Part shown: one piece after another, positions 1 to 8,676 of the stretch
Position numbering within the stretch: position 1 is the stretch's first letter
Layout: every line of letters begins with the position of its first letter
Notes under the pieces: generated by a model
Told to the model about the DNA's origin: nothing
Seen by the model: only the letters and a program-made list of their open reading frames with translations
Database searches by the model: none
Program-made: the position numbers and the translations under genes
From: Bacteroidales bacterium
GTDB taxonomy: Bacteria; Bacteroidota; Bacteroidia; Bacteroidales; F082
DNA: 49,195 nt
Direction of reading: 5' to 3'
Assembly (NCBI GenBank): GCA_017651645.1
Contig: JAGCCO010000040.1
Location: 1-49,195 of the forward strand

Positions 1-531
1 ATTTGCCCCTTCTTGGGCACCTCTAAGAAGACCTCAACCGCAGTGGGTATGAGTGCAGCCGTCATCTTCGTGCTGACCTTGGCCACTTTGGTGACTTGGC
101 TGACGAACCGCTACATCCTGATACCCTTGAATCTGACCTTCTTGCAGACCATCGCCTTCATCCTCATCATCGCTGCTTTGGTGCAGATGGTGGAGATTAT
201 CCTGAAGAAAATCAGTCCGTCGCTCTACACCGCCTTGGGTGTGTTCCTGCCGCTGATTACGACCAATTGCGCCGTCCTCGGCGTGTCGCTGACCGTGGTC
301 ACCAAGGAGTTCAACTATGGCGGCATTACCCACATGCTGAGCCTCGGCGAGTCCATCGTCTATGCCGTCGGCATCGCCCTCGGTTTCTCTATGGCCTTGA
401 TTATCTTCGCCGGCATCCGTGAGCACATCGACCTGATGGAGCCTCCCAAAGGCATGAAGGGCACCCCTATTGCCTTGATTACTGCTGGCATTTTGGCTTT
501 GGCTTTTATGGGGTTTACAGGGATTGTGTGA
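1..531 (+). CDS. rnfA: RnfA, electron transport complex subunit A (5' truncated)
   Basis: Integral membrane subunit of the Rnf complex, which couples electron transfer between reduced ferredoxin and NAD to ion pumping across the cytoplasmic membrane. The frame is open to the window edge, so the true start lies outside; 176 residues are visible against about 190 for the family. Family motifs are seen: CPFLG at the visible start, SKK, TIAFILIIAALVQ, LITTNCAVLGV and a C-terminal LAFMGF. The two cysteines (visible residues 2 and 90) match the membrane-embedded Fe-S ligands known in RnfA/NqrE-type subunits. LITTNCAVLG and the N-terminal motif favour RnfA over NqrE. rnfA is usually last in rnf operons, and a terminator follows here, which agrees. 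Confidence 0.93.
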   Translation: MCPFLGTSKKTSTAVGMSAAVIFVLTLATLVTWLTNRYILIPLNLTFLQTIAFILIIAALVQMVEIILKKISPSLYTALGVFLPLITTNCAVLGVSLTVVTKEFNYGGITHMLSLGESIVYAVGIALGFSMALIIFAGIREHIDLMEPPKGMKGTPIALITAGILALAFMGFTGIV

Positions 532-537
532 TCTATA

Positions 538-598
538 TGGCCTTGCGTGGCCATGTATGGCACGTGGTGGCCATGTGTGGCCTATGCGTGGCCATGTG
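538..598. repeat. Tandem decamer repeat, six imperfect units of TGGCCATGTG
   Basis: Starting seven bases after the rnfA stop, TGGC recurs at 538, 548, 558, 568, 578 and 589, that is every 10 bases with one 11-base step. Units 548, 568 and 589 share TGGCCATGT. The units are partly self-complementary; GGCCA at 569-573 can pair with TGGCC at 578-582. A small open frame through it has no credible protein. It could be a slippage array, or a phased protein or RNA-structure site near the end of the rnf transcript; the function is unknown. Confidence 0.75.
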
Positions 599-640
599 TA
601 AAAGCAGGGGTTACGCTGCGCTTCACCACCTGCTTAATGT

Positions 641-661
641 CCAGCGCCCCAACGGGGCTGG
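641..661. repeat. Short GC-rich inverted repeat between decamer array and terminator
   Basis: CCAGC at 641-645 pairs with GCTGG at 657-661, with CCCC and GGGG inside able to extend the stem imperfectly. The segment 599-668 holds no other feature I can name. It may be a dispersed intergenic repeat, but only one copy is in this window. Confidence 0.35.
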
Positions 662-668
662 CTTGAAC

Positions 669-707
669 AAAAAGAGCTGCCGTTTGGTGGCTCTTTTTGT
701 GCTTTTT
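669..707 (+). terminator. Rho-independent terminator of the rnf operon
   Basis: AAAAAGAGCTGCC (669-681) pairs with GGTGGCTCTTTTT (686-698) across a GTTT loop, giving 13 pairs including two G-T pairs. A second T run follows (about 701-707). The hairpin is nearly identical to the one at 8960. Confidence 0.88.
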
Positions 708-721
708 TAGGTACTTTTTCC

Positions 722-750
722 TTGTTTTTTCAGAGAAAGTTGTACTTTTA
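722..750 (+). promoter_or_regulatory. Bacteroidetes-type promoter for the first C25 protease
   Basis: A -33 TTG at 722-724 and a -7 TACTTTTA at 743-750 are separated by 18 bases. This resembles the TTTG/TAnnTTTG sigma-ABfr consensus. Transcription would begin near 755, leaving a leader of about 30 bases before the start at 786. Confidence 0.6.
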
Positions 751-785
751 CGGCTTCATTATGTGATTTTTACAAACTTCCAGCC

Positions 786-3700
786 ATGAAACACGCCTCC
801 TTTGTCCTTATCCTATTGATAGCCTTCCCGCTGTTTGCCATCGGGCAAGACTTCACCATCACTGCCTCAGACAGTAACCATATCAGCCTGCATTTTGAGT
901 TGGGCGACTTCAGCATCGACACCATCAGACACGAAGGTGAGCTGATGCACACCATCGCGGCAAAAGGCATCGTCATGCCCAACGACTACGGGCAACCTGA
1001 CCTGCCTACCTTCAACCGTTTCGTTGCCATCCCACAAGGCGCGAAAGCCGTCGTGGAAGTCAAGACAAGGCGCGACGAGGTCCTCTCGAACATCAACATC
1101 GCACCATCCGACGGCAGCCAATGCGAGAACGATGCCGAGCGGCCTTTCTTCAAAGACCCAAAGGTGTATGCCAACAACAACTTTTATCCAACGGAGACCT
1201 ACTGTGTAGCCGAGCCACAGCAGCTGCGCGGTGTCGATGTCATCCATCTGGGAATCAGCCCTTTCCAAATCAACCCTGTGACACGGGAACTTGCCATCCA
1301 CCGCGAGTTGGACATCGACATCCGTTTTGAAGGCGGCAACGGACACTTCGGCGACGACCGTCTGCGCTCGCGCTTTTGGGACCCCATTCTGAGGAACAAC
1401 ATCCTCAACTACGAGTGTTTGGAGCCCATCGACTATGATGCACGCATGCAGCAATGGACACAAAACCGTGCCACAGGTTGTGAATACCTCATCATGACCC
1501 CCGACAACGATGCTTATTATGAGGCTGGAAAACAACTTGCCGACTTCCGCAACAAACAAGGCATCCTCACCCAGGTGATGAGGGTCACGGAAATTGAGAA
1601 TCCGACCGGACAACTTGCTCAGTATATTATAAGACAATGGATCAGAGATGTTTACGACAATTGTGATATCCCACCAGCGGCCGTCTGCATCATCGGCGAA
1701 AGCGGTACCAACCTTCAACAATATGTACCAGGCTATACCACTTTGCATCCCAAAGACAACTTCATCACCTCTGACAACCCATACGCCGACGTCAACGACG
1801 ACCGCCTGCCCGACATCTGCTTCTCGCGTATCCTTGCGCAGAACGAGTCGGAGCTGCCCATCTTCATCGGCAAAATACTGGAATATGAATACACCAACAC
1901 CGTCAGCGACCTCTATTACTACACCCATCCCCTGACGGCGGCGGCATGGCAAGACAGCAAATGGTTCCAAATCACCATAGCGACCATCAGCGGCTACCTG
2001 TCCCAACACGGCAAATACCCTGTACGCATCAACGAACTATACGACGGACAGCAAGGCTCCAACTGGTCAACGGCACCTGGCACCGCTTCGGTGGTCGAAT
2101 ATTTCGGCCCCGAAGGTGTAGGCTACATCCCCGCCACGCCTGGAGAACTGGGCGGCTGGACAGGTGGCAATGCCGAACAAGTGATCGATGCCATCAACCA
2201 CGGTGCCTACATCATTCAACACCGCGACCACGGATGGAACGCCAAATGGTACCAACCCGAAATATACACTAGCGACTTCGGCGACATCAATAATGTGAAC
2301 AAGCTAACCTACCTTATTTCAGTCAATTGCCGGACAGGCATGTACGACAACGCGACGACTTGTTTCATTGAAGCCCTCTCGCGCATGACCCGCGACGGAC
2401 AGAACGCCGGCATCGTAGGTGCCATCGGACCCACAGGACAGACCTATTCCTACGCCAATGACATCTTCCTTTGGGGCGTATGGGACCTCTTCGACCCCAC
2501 TTTCCTTCCGGAATATGGTCCCTTCAACGCCCATTCCGACTCATGGATGCCTGCCTTTGCTTGTGTCTCGGGTAAATACTTCCTTGAGACCCATGTCTTC
2601 CCCAGCACCGACCAAAACATGTGTCACACAACCTACAACACCTTCCACACCTTCGGCGATGCCTTCATCCGGCTGTTCAACAATGTACCGCAACCCATCA
2701 CCACCACACATGACGAGAGTATCCAATGCTTCTCGCCCTTCCACATCACCGCGCCCGAAGGCTCACAAATCGCATTGACGGCCAGATTGGGACAACAATG
2801 GCACATTGTCGCCACCGCCACAGGCACTGGAGAAGAACAGACCATTACCATCTTGGAGAACGTCCCCGTTAGTAACATCCACCTCACCATCACGGGCGAG
2901 AACCTCCTGCGGGTGGAAGAAGACATCCCGTTGGTGCCTTTCGACAGGCCTTTCGTCGTTGTCGACAGCATCGCCATGAACGGAAGCGGACTCACACTAC
3001 ATTACAACCAGTCGGTCGCAACCAACATCAACGTGACCAATGTAGGGCTGCAAGACTGCGACGGCGGATCGGTCAGCTTCACTTGCGACCATGAGCAACT
3101 GGCCATCACGCAAGGCGAGGCCTCGTTTGACGCTCTCCCGTCCAATGCAAGCCAGCTCATCGAGAATGCCTTCCAATTCACCCTCAGCGACTCCATCTAT
3201 GACAGGACACGCATCCCTTTCACCTTAACCACCCAATTTGGTGACGAAACCTACGCACAGGAATACGAAATCGAAGTCGTGGCGCCCAACATCTATGCTG
3301 AACTGATTGACGTCGACGATTCACAAGGGAATAACAACGGACGGCTCGACCCAGGCGAATTTGCCGCCCTCACCTTCCGCGTCACCAACAACGGCCATTA
3401 TCGGGCCGACAGTCCACGCATCTCCTTGGGCAACAACGAAGGCTATATCCGCGTCATCACCCCGGAAACCCCAATTGAAGACCTGGAAGTGAATGGATTG
3501 GCGATGGTTACCTTTGATGTTTTCGTCGAGTTTGTAGCAGGCGAGGTACCCTACGTCCATCTCATGCTCCTCTCCGCCATCAACGGCTTGAGGATAGAGC
3601 AAGACGTCATCTGCCCGATAGGCTTCGTGACGGAAAGCTTTGAAAACGGAATGTTTGACCCCATCTATTGGACCAACGACCCTTTACATCCTTGGACCAT

Positions 3701-4283
3701 CTACACATTGGATGCATACGATGGCGTATACTGCGCCAATTCGGGTGCCATCGACCATGATGAATCCTCCGAGCTGACCCTCAGCTTCAACTCGACGGAA
3801 TCAGGCGAAATCAGCTTCTACCGCAAAGTATCCTCGGAAGCCAACTACGACTTCCTCGTGTTCTACATCGATGGTGAAGAGCAGGACCGCTGGTCGGGCG
3901 AAGTCTGGTGGGCTAAACGCAGCTACCCGACCCTACCCGGACAGCACCAATACACCTGGACCTACCTCAAGGACTATTCCGTCGACAGCGGCTCGGATTG
4001 TGCCTGGATCGACTACATCGTTGTGCCTCCCTACTTGGACGGGACCGACGAGCAAACCGGTTTGCCACTGAACATCCATCCCAACCCCACCACCGACCAA
4101 GTCACCCTCGATTTGGAGCAGATGGACGACTTCGCCGTGCAGGTGTACGACGCAAACGGGCGGCTTGTCTTCGCGAAGCGCAACGCCGCCGTGGTTTCCT
4201 TCAAGGACCGTCCAGCGGGCATGTACCATATCGTGGTGGAGCAGAACGGGCAGCGGTGGAGCTGTAAGCTCATCAAGATGTAA
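786..4283 (+). CDS. Gingipain-like cysteine protease (peptidase C25) with type IX sorting domain
   Basis: Secreted cysteine endopeptidase of 1165 residues. In order: signal peptide (1-20), C25 propeptide-like region (about 25-215), and a catalytic domain (about 228-630). The dyad is His482 in HRDHG and Cys515 in SVNCRTG; the spacing of 33 residues equals that of the RgpB dyad. Ig/CARDB-like domains follow, with NNNGRLDPGE near 850. A cleaved-adhesin-like beta-sandwich lies at about 948-1083, and a Por CTD beginning IHPNPTTD runs from about 1095 to 1165. The CTD predicts export by type IX secretion and surface attachment. Specificity (Arg or Lys) cannot be read from sequence alone. It has its own promoter and is the shortest of three C25 paralogs here, lacking the Cys repeats and SGDG domains of the other two. 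Confidence 0.93.
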   Translation: MKHASFVLILLIAFPLFAIGQDFTITASDSNHISLHFELGDFSIDTIRHEGELMHTIAAKGIVMPNDYGQPDLPTFNRFVAIPQGAKAVVEVKTRRDEVLSNINIAPSDGSQCENDAERPFFKDPKVYANNNFYPTETYCVAEPQQLRGVDVIHLGISPFQINPVTRELAIHRELDIDIRFEGGNGHFGDDRLRSRFWDPILRNNILNYECLEPIDYDARMQQWTQNRATGCEYLIMTPDNDAYYEAGKQLADFRNKQGILTQVMRVTEIENPTGQLAQYIIRQWIRDVYDNCDIPPAAVCIIGESGTNLQQYVPGYTTLHPKDNFITSDNPYADVNDDRLPDICFSRILAQNESELPIFIGKILEYEYTNTVSDLYYYTHPLTAAAWQDSKWFQITIATISGYLSQHGKYPVRINELYDGQQGSNWSTAPGTASVVEYFGPEGVGYIPATPGELGGWTGGNAEQVIDAINHGAYIIQHRDHGWNAKWYQPEIYTSDFGDINNVNKLTYLISVNCRTGMYDNATTCFIEALSRMTRDGQNAGIVGAIGPTGQTYSYANDIFLWGVWDLFDPTFLPEYGPFNAHSDSWMPAFACVSGKYFLETHVFPSTDQNMCHTTYNTFHTFGDAFIRLFNNVPQPITTTHDESIQCFSPFHITAPEGSQIALTARLGQQWHIVATATGTGEEQTITILENVPVSNIHLTITGENLLRVEEDIPLVPFDRPFVVVDSIAMNGSGLTLHYNQSVATNINVTNVGLQDCDGGSVSFTCDHEQLAITQGEASFDALPSNASQLIENAFQFTLSDSIYDRTRIPFTLTTQFGDETYAQEYEIEVVAPNIYAELIDVDDSQGNNNGRLDPGEFAALTFRVTNNGHYRADSPRISLGNNEGYIRVITPETPIEDLEVNGLAMVTFDVFVEFVAGEVPYVHLMLLSAINGLRIEQDVICPIGFVTESFENGMFDPIYWTNDPLHPWTIYTLDAYDGVYCANSGAIDHDESSELTLSFNSTESGEISFYRKVSSEANYDFLVFYIDGEEQDRWSGEVWWAKRSYPTLPGQHQYTWTYLKDYSVDSGSDCAWIDYIVVPPYLDGTDEQTGLPLNIHPNPTTDQVTLDLEQMDDFAVQVYDANGRLVFAKRNAAVVSFKDRPAGMYHIVVEQNGQRWSCKLIKM

Positions 4284-4303
4284 TCCTTTTCGGCTCATGT
4301 CCT

Positions 4304-4331
4304 TTTGTGAATTGGATTTTTCCTATCTTTG
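4304..4331 (+). promoter_or_regulatory. Promoter directly abutting the TPR lipoprotein start
   Basis: A -7 element TATCTTTG lies at 4324-4331 with TTTG upstream at 4304-4307 (16-base spacing, shorter than usual). The expected transcription start is about 4336, next to the ATG at 4337. The message may therefore be leaderless. Confidence 0.6.
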
Positions 4332-4336
4332 CGGAC

Positions 4337-6178
4337 ATGAAAGCGAAGCTTTTCGTCATAGGGTTATTGTTGCTGGCCTTTGTTGCATGCAACCGTCCCA
4401 ATGAAGGGTCGGTGGAGACACGATTCATTGCGTCTCCTGAACTATCGGCTATCGACAGCCTGATGTGGCGGCAGCCCGACAGCGCATTGACATTGTTGTT
4501 GCCCTGGTTTGACACCTGTTGTAAAGCGGCGCGCCACGTCTCTACAGCCACGGCATACGACCGCCATTACGCCCATATCCTATTGTCCGAATTGCTGTAC
4601 AAAAACGATTGCGAACAGACCAACAGAGAGGATCTGCTGTTGGCAGTGGATTATTTTGATTCGATATGCGGTAGAGACGTTTCAGGAAACGTCTCTACAA
4701 CCGCATTCCTCGACGCCCGCGCCCATTATATTAACGGCGTAGGATATTACGAACACGACAGCACCGCGGAAGCCTGCGCCCAATTCCTGAAAGCCTTGGA
4801 GGTGATGGAAAGCCATTTCGAAGAAAAGGAACTGGTGGAAAACAAAGCGAGATTTATGGCTTTAACCTGTACAAGATTGACCGACTTGTATGCCAATGAG
4901 TATCTTCAGGAACAAGCCTCATATTTCGGCAGGTTTTCTTTGAAATACTACCAAAAATACGATGCTGCTGCTTCACATGTTGCCTGGATATTGAACGAAT
5001 TAGGGGCTATCTATGATATTATGGAACGATGGGATAGCGCATATTATTATTACAGGTGTGCCAAGGATATCCTACCCGATACCATCAATCCTACTTATAG
5101 AGATATTGCTACCCGGCAGGCTTTTCTGTCCTATAAGAAAGACCATCAGCCCGAAAAGAGTTTGGCCGTGTTACATCGTTTGGCACATCTCGCCGTAAGT
5201 GAACGCGAGCGGTTGGCTCGATATCTTGCCGTTGGAGACATCTATTATTATGAAGGGCAATTTGATTCGGCTTGGTTTTATCTGAAACAAGTGTACGACA
5301 ATGCATGTACCCCCGACAGCAAGATGCTGGCTACCGAAAGGCTGCAGGAGATTTCCACAAAGAACGGGGATACGTTGAAAGCGAAAGAATACGCCCTTGC
5401 CCTCTCGCAATACGTCACCCTAAAGGACAAAGACGGCAAGCTGCATTCCACCTTGACAGGACTTTGCCAACAATATGAGCAAAACAAACAGGAAATCCAA
5501 CACAGGTTGAAGGTCCAAAAGGCTACAAAGCGATGGGGTGTTATGTTGGGAATCGTGTTGGCCTTGGCTGCTGTAGTGTCTGTTTTCCTCACCCTGAGCA
5601 GAAAACGCAACAAACGGCTGCAAACGGAGAAAGAGGATGTGGGCAGGTTGCTGGAAACGGAGCGGCATACCCATAAGATGCAGCAATCCTCCCTTTCCAA
5701 CCGCTTGAAGCGGAGCAACGAGGAGCTGCGCGAACTGAAAGACCAAATCCGCCAGCAGGCGGACAACATGAACCCGAAGCCAGAGACACAGGCTCTATCG
5801 TTCAACGACGAGCCCATCTGCCGTCTCATCATGGAGCGGGTGAACGAGGGGCAGTTCAAGGCGAAAATAGATTGCGGGATTTATAAGCAATTTGCTTTGG
5901 ACAAGCAGCAGCTGTTGGACTTGCGTGTTGCGGCCGACCGTCATTTTAGCCAGTTCACCCTTCGTCTCAGGAAGGCCTACCCAAAACTAACCAATATCGA
6001 CATTGACTATTGCTGCCTTTATTTGCTCAACCTGACCCATGCCGATATTTCCGCCTTGATGCAGCGTGCCTATAACACTGTTGTCGAGCGTGACAGTAAG
6101 ATCCAGAAGGTATTCGACACCGAGAAACCGCTTCCCGTCATCTTGACGGATATCGCTAAGAATCCTTCATCTATTTGA
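4337..6178 (+). CDS. TPR lipoprotein with membrane anchor and degenerate HTH tail
   Basis: A 613-residue regulator-like protein. The open frame extends ten codons upstream, but I place the start at 4337 because it gives a lipoprotein signal with Cys18 in AFVAC and because a -7 box occupies 4324-4331. Helical TPR-like repeats fill about 40-390. A transmembrane helix follows at about 400-420 (WGVMLGIVLALAAVV), then a coiled coil (about 425-475). The C-terminal region (about 540-590, NIDYCCLYLLNLTHADISAL) resembles the LuxR-like helix-turn-helix tail of Bacteroidales TPR regulators. The TPRs would face outward and the tail the cytoplasm. If the tail binds DNA, the protein could sense at the envelope and regulate the neighbouring type IX cargo (inference). 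Two palindromic repeats are translated in frame at residues 62-70 and 112-121. Confidence 0.85.
   Translation: MKAKLFVIGLLLLAFVACNRPNEGSVETRFIASPELSAIDSLMWRQPDSALTLLLPWFDTCCKAARHVSTATAYDRHYAHILLSELLYKNDCEQTNREDLLLAVDYFDSICGRDVSGNVSTTAFLDARAHYINGVGYYEHDSTAEACAQFLKALEVMESHFEEKELVENKARFMALTCTRLTDLYANEYLQEQASYFGRFSLKYYQKYDAAASHVAWILNELGAIYDIMERWDSAYYYYRCAKDILPDTINPTYRDIATRQAFLSYKKDHQPEKSLAVLHRLAHLAVSERERLARYLAVGDIYYYEGQFDSAWFYLKQVYDNACTPDSKMLATERLQEISTKNGDTLKAKEYALALSQYVTLKDKDGKLHSTLTGLCQQYEQNKQEIQHRLKVQKATKRWGVMLGIVLALAAVVSVFLTLSRKRNKRLQTEKEDVGRLLETERHTHKMQQSSLSNRLKRSNEELRELKDQIRQQADNMNPKPETQALSFNDEPICRLIMERVNEGQFKAKIDCGIYKQFALDKQQLLDLRVAADRHFSQFTLRLRKAYPKLTNIDIDYCCLYLLNLTHADISALMQRAYNTVVERDSKIQKVFDTEKPLPVILTDIAKNPSSI
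4520..4546. repeat. Palindromic GTAGAGACG-family repeat, left arm eroded, inside the TPR gene
   Basis: The right arm GCGCGCCACGTCTCTACA is intact, and the left arm survives only as TGTA followed by AAGCGGC. It is read as codons 62-70 (CKAARHVST). The ending ACGTCTCTACA is shared with the intact copy at 4671. Calling it a decayed copy is inference. Confidence 0.55.
4671..4698. repeat. Intact palindromic GTAGAGACG-family repeat inside the TPR gene
   Basis: GTAGAGACGTTTC (4671-4683) is perfectly complementary to GAAACGTCTCTAC (4686-4698) around an AG loop: 13 paired bases within a reading frame. It is translated as GRDVSGNVST (residues 112-121). The same arm sequence occurs intergenically at 44201 and 46967. 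Confidence 0.9.
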
Positions 6179-6228
6179 TTTGCAATACGTTAACTAAAAA
6201 CACCGAACCTTTCCGAACCATCATTTTG

Positions 6229-6260
6229 TTGACAGGAATTATTTTCCTGGAATACTTTTG
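6229..6260 (+). promoter_or_regulatory. Promoter for the first small type IX cargo gene
   Basis: A -33 TTG at 6229-6231 and a -7 TACTTTTG at 6253-6260 lie 21 bases apart. The -7 box is well placed for the start at 6286. This supports the downstream Met over the upstream in-frame start at 6175, which would overlap the preceding stop. Confidence 0.65.
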
Positions 6261-6285
6261 CATTGTTAAAGCAACAAGTAGTACA

Positions 6286-7098
6286 ATGAAAAAGTATTTG
6301 ATATCAGCCGCACTTCTATTGGCGGTGTTAGGCCTTAAAGCCCAACAAGGCGAAATCGTTTATAGGGAATTCGATCCGCCATTGGAATTTGTACAGAATA
6401 TTATTGGTCCCCCCAAAACTTTGGAATTGGACTTTGACGGAGATGGAGAGACCGACCATAGGTGGTATGGTGAATACTATGACCATGGTGAATGGGCAGT
6501 TCGTGAGGTGTCACTTAACGGATGGGAAATCAGACTAGTTGGTTTGGCTGATTACATCACATATACCTTAGATGAAAACGACACCCTCATTCCTAACGCA
6601 CCAGAAGGTTGGAGACGCGGTCCCGACTATGCATATTACGTTTACTTGGAAACTCAGATCTACTATGAAAAATATGGCATGCACAAGGTGATTGACGGCA
6701 AGAACTATTATGGTTGGTACCATGGCTATGGTATGGCAGGACAGGAATATTCAGGGGCGCCTTATCTGTTCAAAGTATATATTGACAAGATAGCTTTCTG
6801 CACTATTCCAGACTATCCCCTACGCTATGGACAAACCAGCATCACAGGCGTTGAAGAAAACGAATCAGATGTTTTCGCCACAATTCATCCCAATCCCACC
6901 ACAGGTCTTGTAACCGTCACGGGTAAGAACCTGCGGCAGGCTGAAGTGGTCGACATGCTCGGGCAACAGGTGCTCAAAGTACAGGGTAATGGCAACGAAC
7001 TACGCATCGACATGGCTACCATGCCTTCGGGTATCTACTTTGTCACCATCAACGACGAAGAAGGACGGAAGTGTGTGCGAAAGTTGGTGAGGGAATAA
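6286..7098 (+). CDS. Small secreted protein of unknown function with type IX sorting domain
   Basis: A 270-residue protein. The open frame starts further upstream at 6175, but the Met at 6286 begins a clean signal peptide (1-19, cut after LKA) and follows a good -7 box. The central region (about 20-195) is rich in Tyr, Trp, Gly and Asp, with the Ca-binding-like DFDGDGETD near residue 48. I do not recognise a family for it. A Por CTD starts near residue 201 (IHPNPTTG) and ends in RKLVRE. Export by type IX secretion to the surface is predicted. It sits between the TPR lipoprotein and another CTD protein with its own promoter, in visibly more AT-rich sequence than the protease genes. Confidence 0.8.
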   Translation: MKKYLISAALLLAVLGLKAQQGEIVYREFDPPLEFVQNIIGPPKTLELDFDGDGETDHRWYGEYYDHGEWAVREVSLNGWEIRLVGLADYITYTLDENDTLIPNAPEGWRRGPDYAYYVYLETQIYYEKYGMHKVIDGKNYYGWYHGYGMAGQEYSGAPYLFKVYIDKIAFCTIPDYPLRYGQTSITGVEENESDVFATIHPNPTTGLVTVTGKNLRQAEVVDMLGQQVLKVQGNGNELRIDMATMPSGIYFVTINDEEGRKCVRKLVRE

Positions 7099-7113
7099 TG
7101 GCGGAACACGAAA

Positions 7114-7160
7114 AGCGTTTCAGACAAGTACCAGATTTATTTTCATCCGAAACGCTCTTT
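7114..7160 (+). terminator. Possible weak terminator
   Basis: AGCGTTTC at 7114-7121 pairs with GAAACGCT at 7149-7156, followed by CTTT. The 27-base loop is long and the T run short, so this is a weak candidate. It does separate the gene ending at 7098 from the promoter at 7191. Confidence 0.35.
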
Positions 7161-7190
7161 GATAAAAAACAAGAATAAAACGGAAAAATA

Positions 7191-7221
7191 TTTGTTTAAA
7201 GTGAAATAATTGCTATTTTTG
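7191..7221 (+). promoter_or_regulatory. Promoter for the 473-residue type IX cargo gene
   Basis: TTTG at 7191-7194, 19 bases, then TATTTTTG at 7214-7221: a near-consensus Bacteroidetes promoter. The leader to the ATG at 7249 would be about 23 bases. Confidence 0.75.
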
Positions 7222-7248
7222 CCGCATAATATCAATAAAAAATACAAC

Positions 7249-8670
7249 ATGAAAAAGCATCTGTTTACAACAATGATTTTTGCCATGGCGGCATTGTTTG
7301 CCCATGCCCAAAGCTATCAGCTCCTAAATCATCACAGCATCGGAAACTATAATGTTGATATGGTGGGGGTGACAGAATTGTGTGACGGGCATGTGATTGC
7401 CAACACTGTGTTGAGTAACATCTATCCGTATGGTGTTTTCCCACTTCATTACACCTACGGCCGTTGTCTACTCAACATTTCTCTTGACGAAGTAGTTGTC
7501 GTTGATTCTGTAATTGATTATGACAACTACATTAAAAACCACAACTATCTCTTTGAGCCCAATCCAAACGCGGGTGACTTCATATTCGCCAGAATCAAGA
7601 GCGACATCGGAGGTGACAGCCTCTGCATCAGCAGATACGACGAGAATTTCGTGTCCGTCTGTGCCAATGTGTCTGTCCCTTTGGAAGAGGAAGCCGGTTA
7701 TCAAACGTATTATTGCTTGGGTAATGACGACTTCATCATGTCGTATGACGTCCTTGACCTTAACGGGACTTTCTTTTCGCGTTATGGCTTTGACGGTACA
7801 CTCAAAAACAAGGTGTTTTACCATGATTCGGTTTGTCCCATTCACACCTACCAAGGAGGTAGATTAAAGGTCTGGAATCAAGAAAGGACAGAATACTTGG
7901 TGTGCGGAATTGGGCAAGGGAAGTTTGCGTACATTTTGATGGACTCAACGCTCAACATCATAGACAGTGCCACAATCTACTCTAACGCAAGTCCACATTT
8001 CATGGACAGTTACGACAATGATATTGAGAACATGGATGATGAGACTTATCTTTTAGCCACGCATTACAGGGATGTTATCCGAGACGGGATTCTGCTGGCC
8101 AAACGGAGTAAGACAACGCATGGAAACCTGAAAAGGATAAATTTTCCCGAGGCCGACAATCAACATCAGAGAATAATAGGACTAGGCAGGTCGGGTAACG
8201 GAGATTACTATCTGGTATATAAGGATGCAGACCTACAGGTTTTGAGGTTCGATTCCGACTTGAACATCATTTGGGAGCGTACTTATAGTTTACCTGATGG
8301 GTATTATTATCCTTCATGCATGAAAGCACTGAATAATGGAGGTTTGGCCATAGGAGGTATGCAAACCACTGGTACGGTATTTATGCTTATTGTCAACGAT
8401 GATGGCACAACAGATACTCCTGAAATGGAAGGATTTGTCCGTCCCTTTATGTTCTACCCCAACCCCGCCCAAGACCAGCTTCACCTTCAATACTCGCCCG
8501 ACGTAACACCCACGCAAATCGAACTCTACGATCTACAAGGACGCCGAGTGTGCAAGCAAAACAAAGGTTTGGAGAGCGTAGACCTGCAAGGCCTTACTGC
8601 GGGACAATACCTGATGAAGGTCACAATGGAGGATGGGAAGTCTTATTCGGACAAGGTGGTGAAGAAATAG
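7249..8670 (+). CDS. Secreted type IX cargo protein of unknown function, probable propeller-like fold
   Basis: A 473-residue protein. The start is set at 7249, 13 codons into the open frame, because it gives a signal peptide (1-20, cut after AHA) and follows a strong promoter. The mature region lacks a motif I can name. It has recurring strand-like segments with aromatic and Asp/Asn turns, including ANTVLSNI, MDSTLNIIDS and RFDSDLNIIWERTY. The last two resemble blades of beta-propeller proteins that compare a recorded value (inference). A Por CTD begins near residue 402 (FYPNPAQDQ) and ends SDKVVKK. It is followed after six bases by a small lipoprotein gene, so the two probably share a transcript. 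Confidence 0.78.
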   Translation: MKKHLFTTMIFAMAALFAHAQSYQLLNHHSIGNYNVDMVGVTELCDGHVIANTVLSNIYPYGVFPLHYTYGRCLLNISLDEVVVVDSVIDYDNYIKNHNYLFEPNPNAGDFIFARIKSDIGGDSLCISRYDENFVSVCANVSVPLEEEAGYQTYYCLGNDDFIMSYDVLDLNGTFFSRYGFDGTLKNKVFYHDSVCPIHTYQGGRLKVWNQERTEYLVCGIGQGKFAYILMDSTLNIIDSATIYSNASPHFMDSYDNDIENMDDETYLLATHYRDVIRDGILLAKRSKTTHGNLKRINFPEADNQHQRIIGLGRSGNGDYYLVYKDADLQVLRFDSDLNIIWERTYSLPDGYYYPSCMKALNNGGLAIGGMQTTGTVFMLIVNDDGTTDTPEMEGFVRPFMFYPNPAQDQLHLQYSPDVTPTQIELYDLQGRRVCKQNKGLESVDLQGLTAGQYLMKVTMEDGKSYSDKVVKK

Positions 8671-8676
8671 CCAGCC

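Noticed and set aside
528..710. 60-codon open frame over the decamer array and terminator
   Set aside because: It overlaps the rnfA stop, translates the repeat and runs through a rho-independent terminator; no protein feature supports it.
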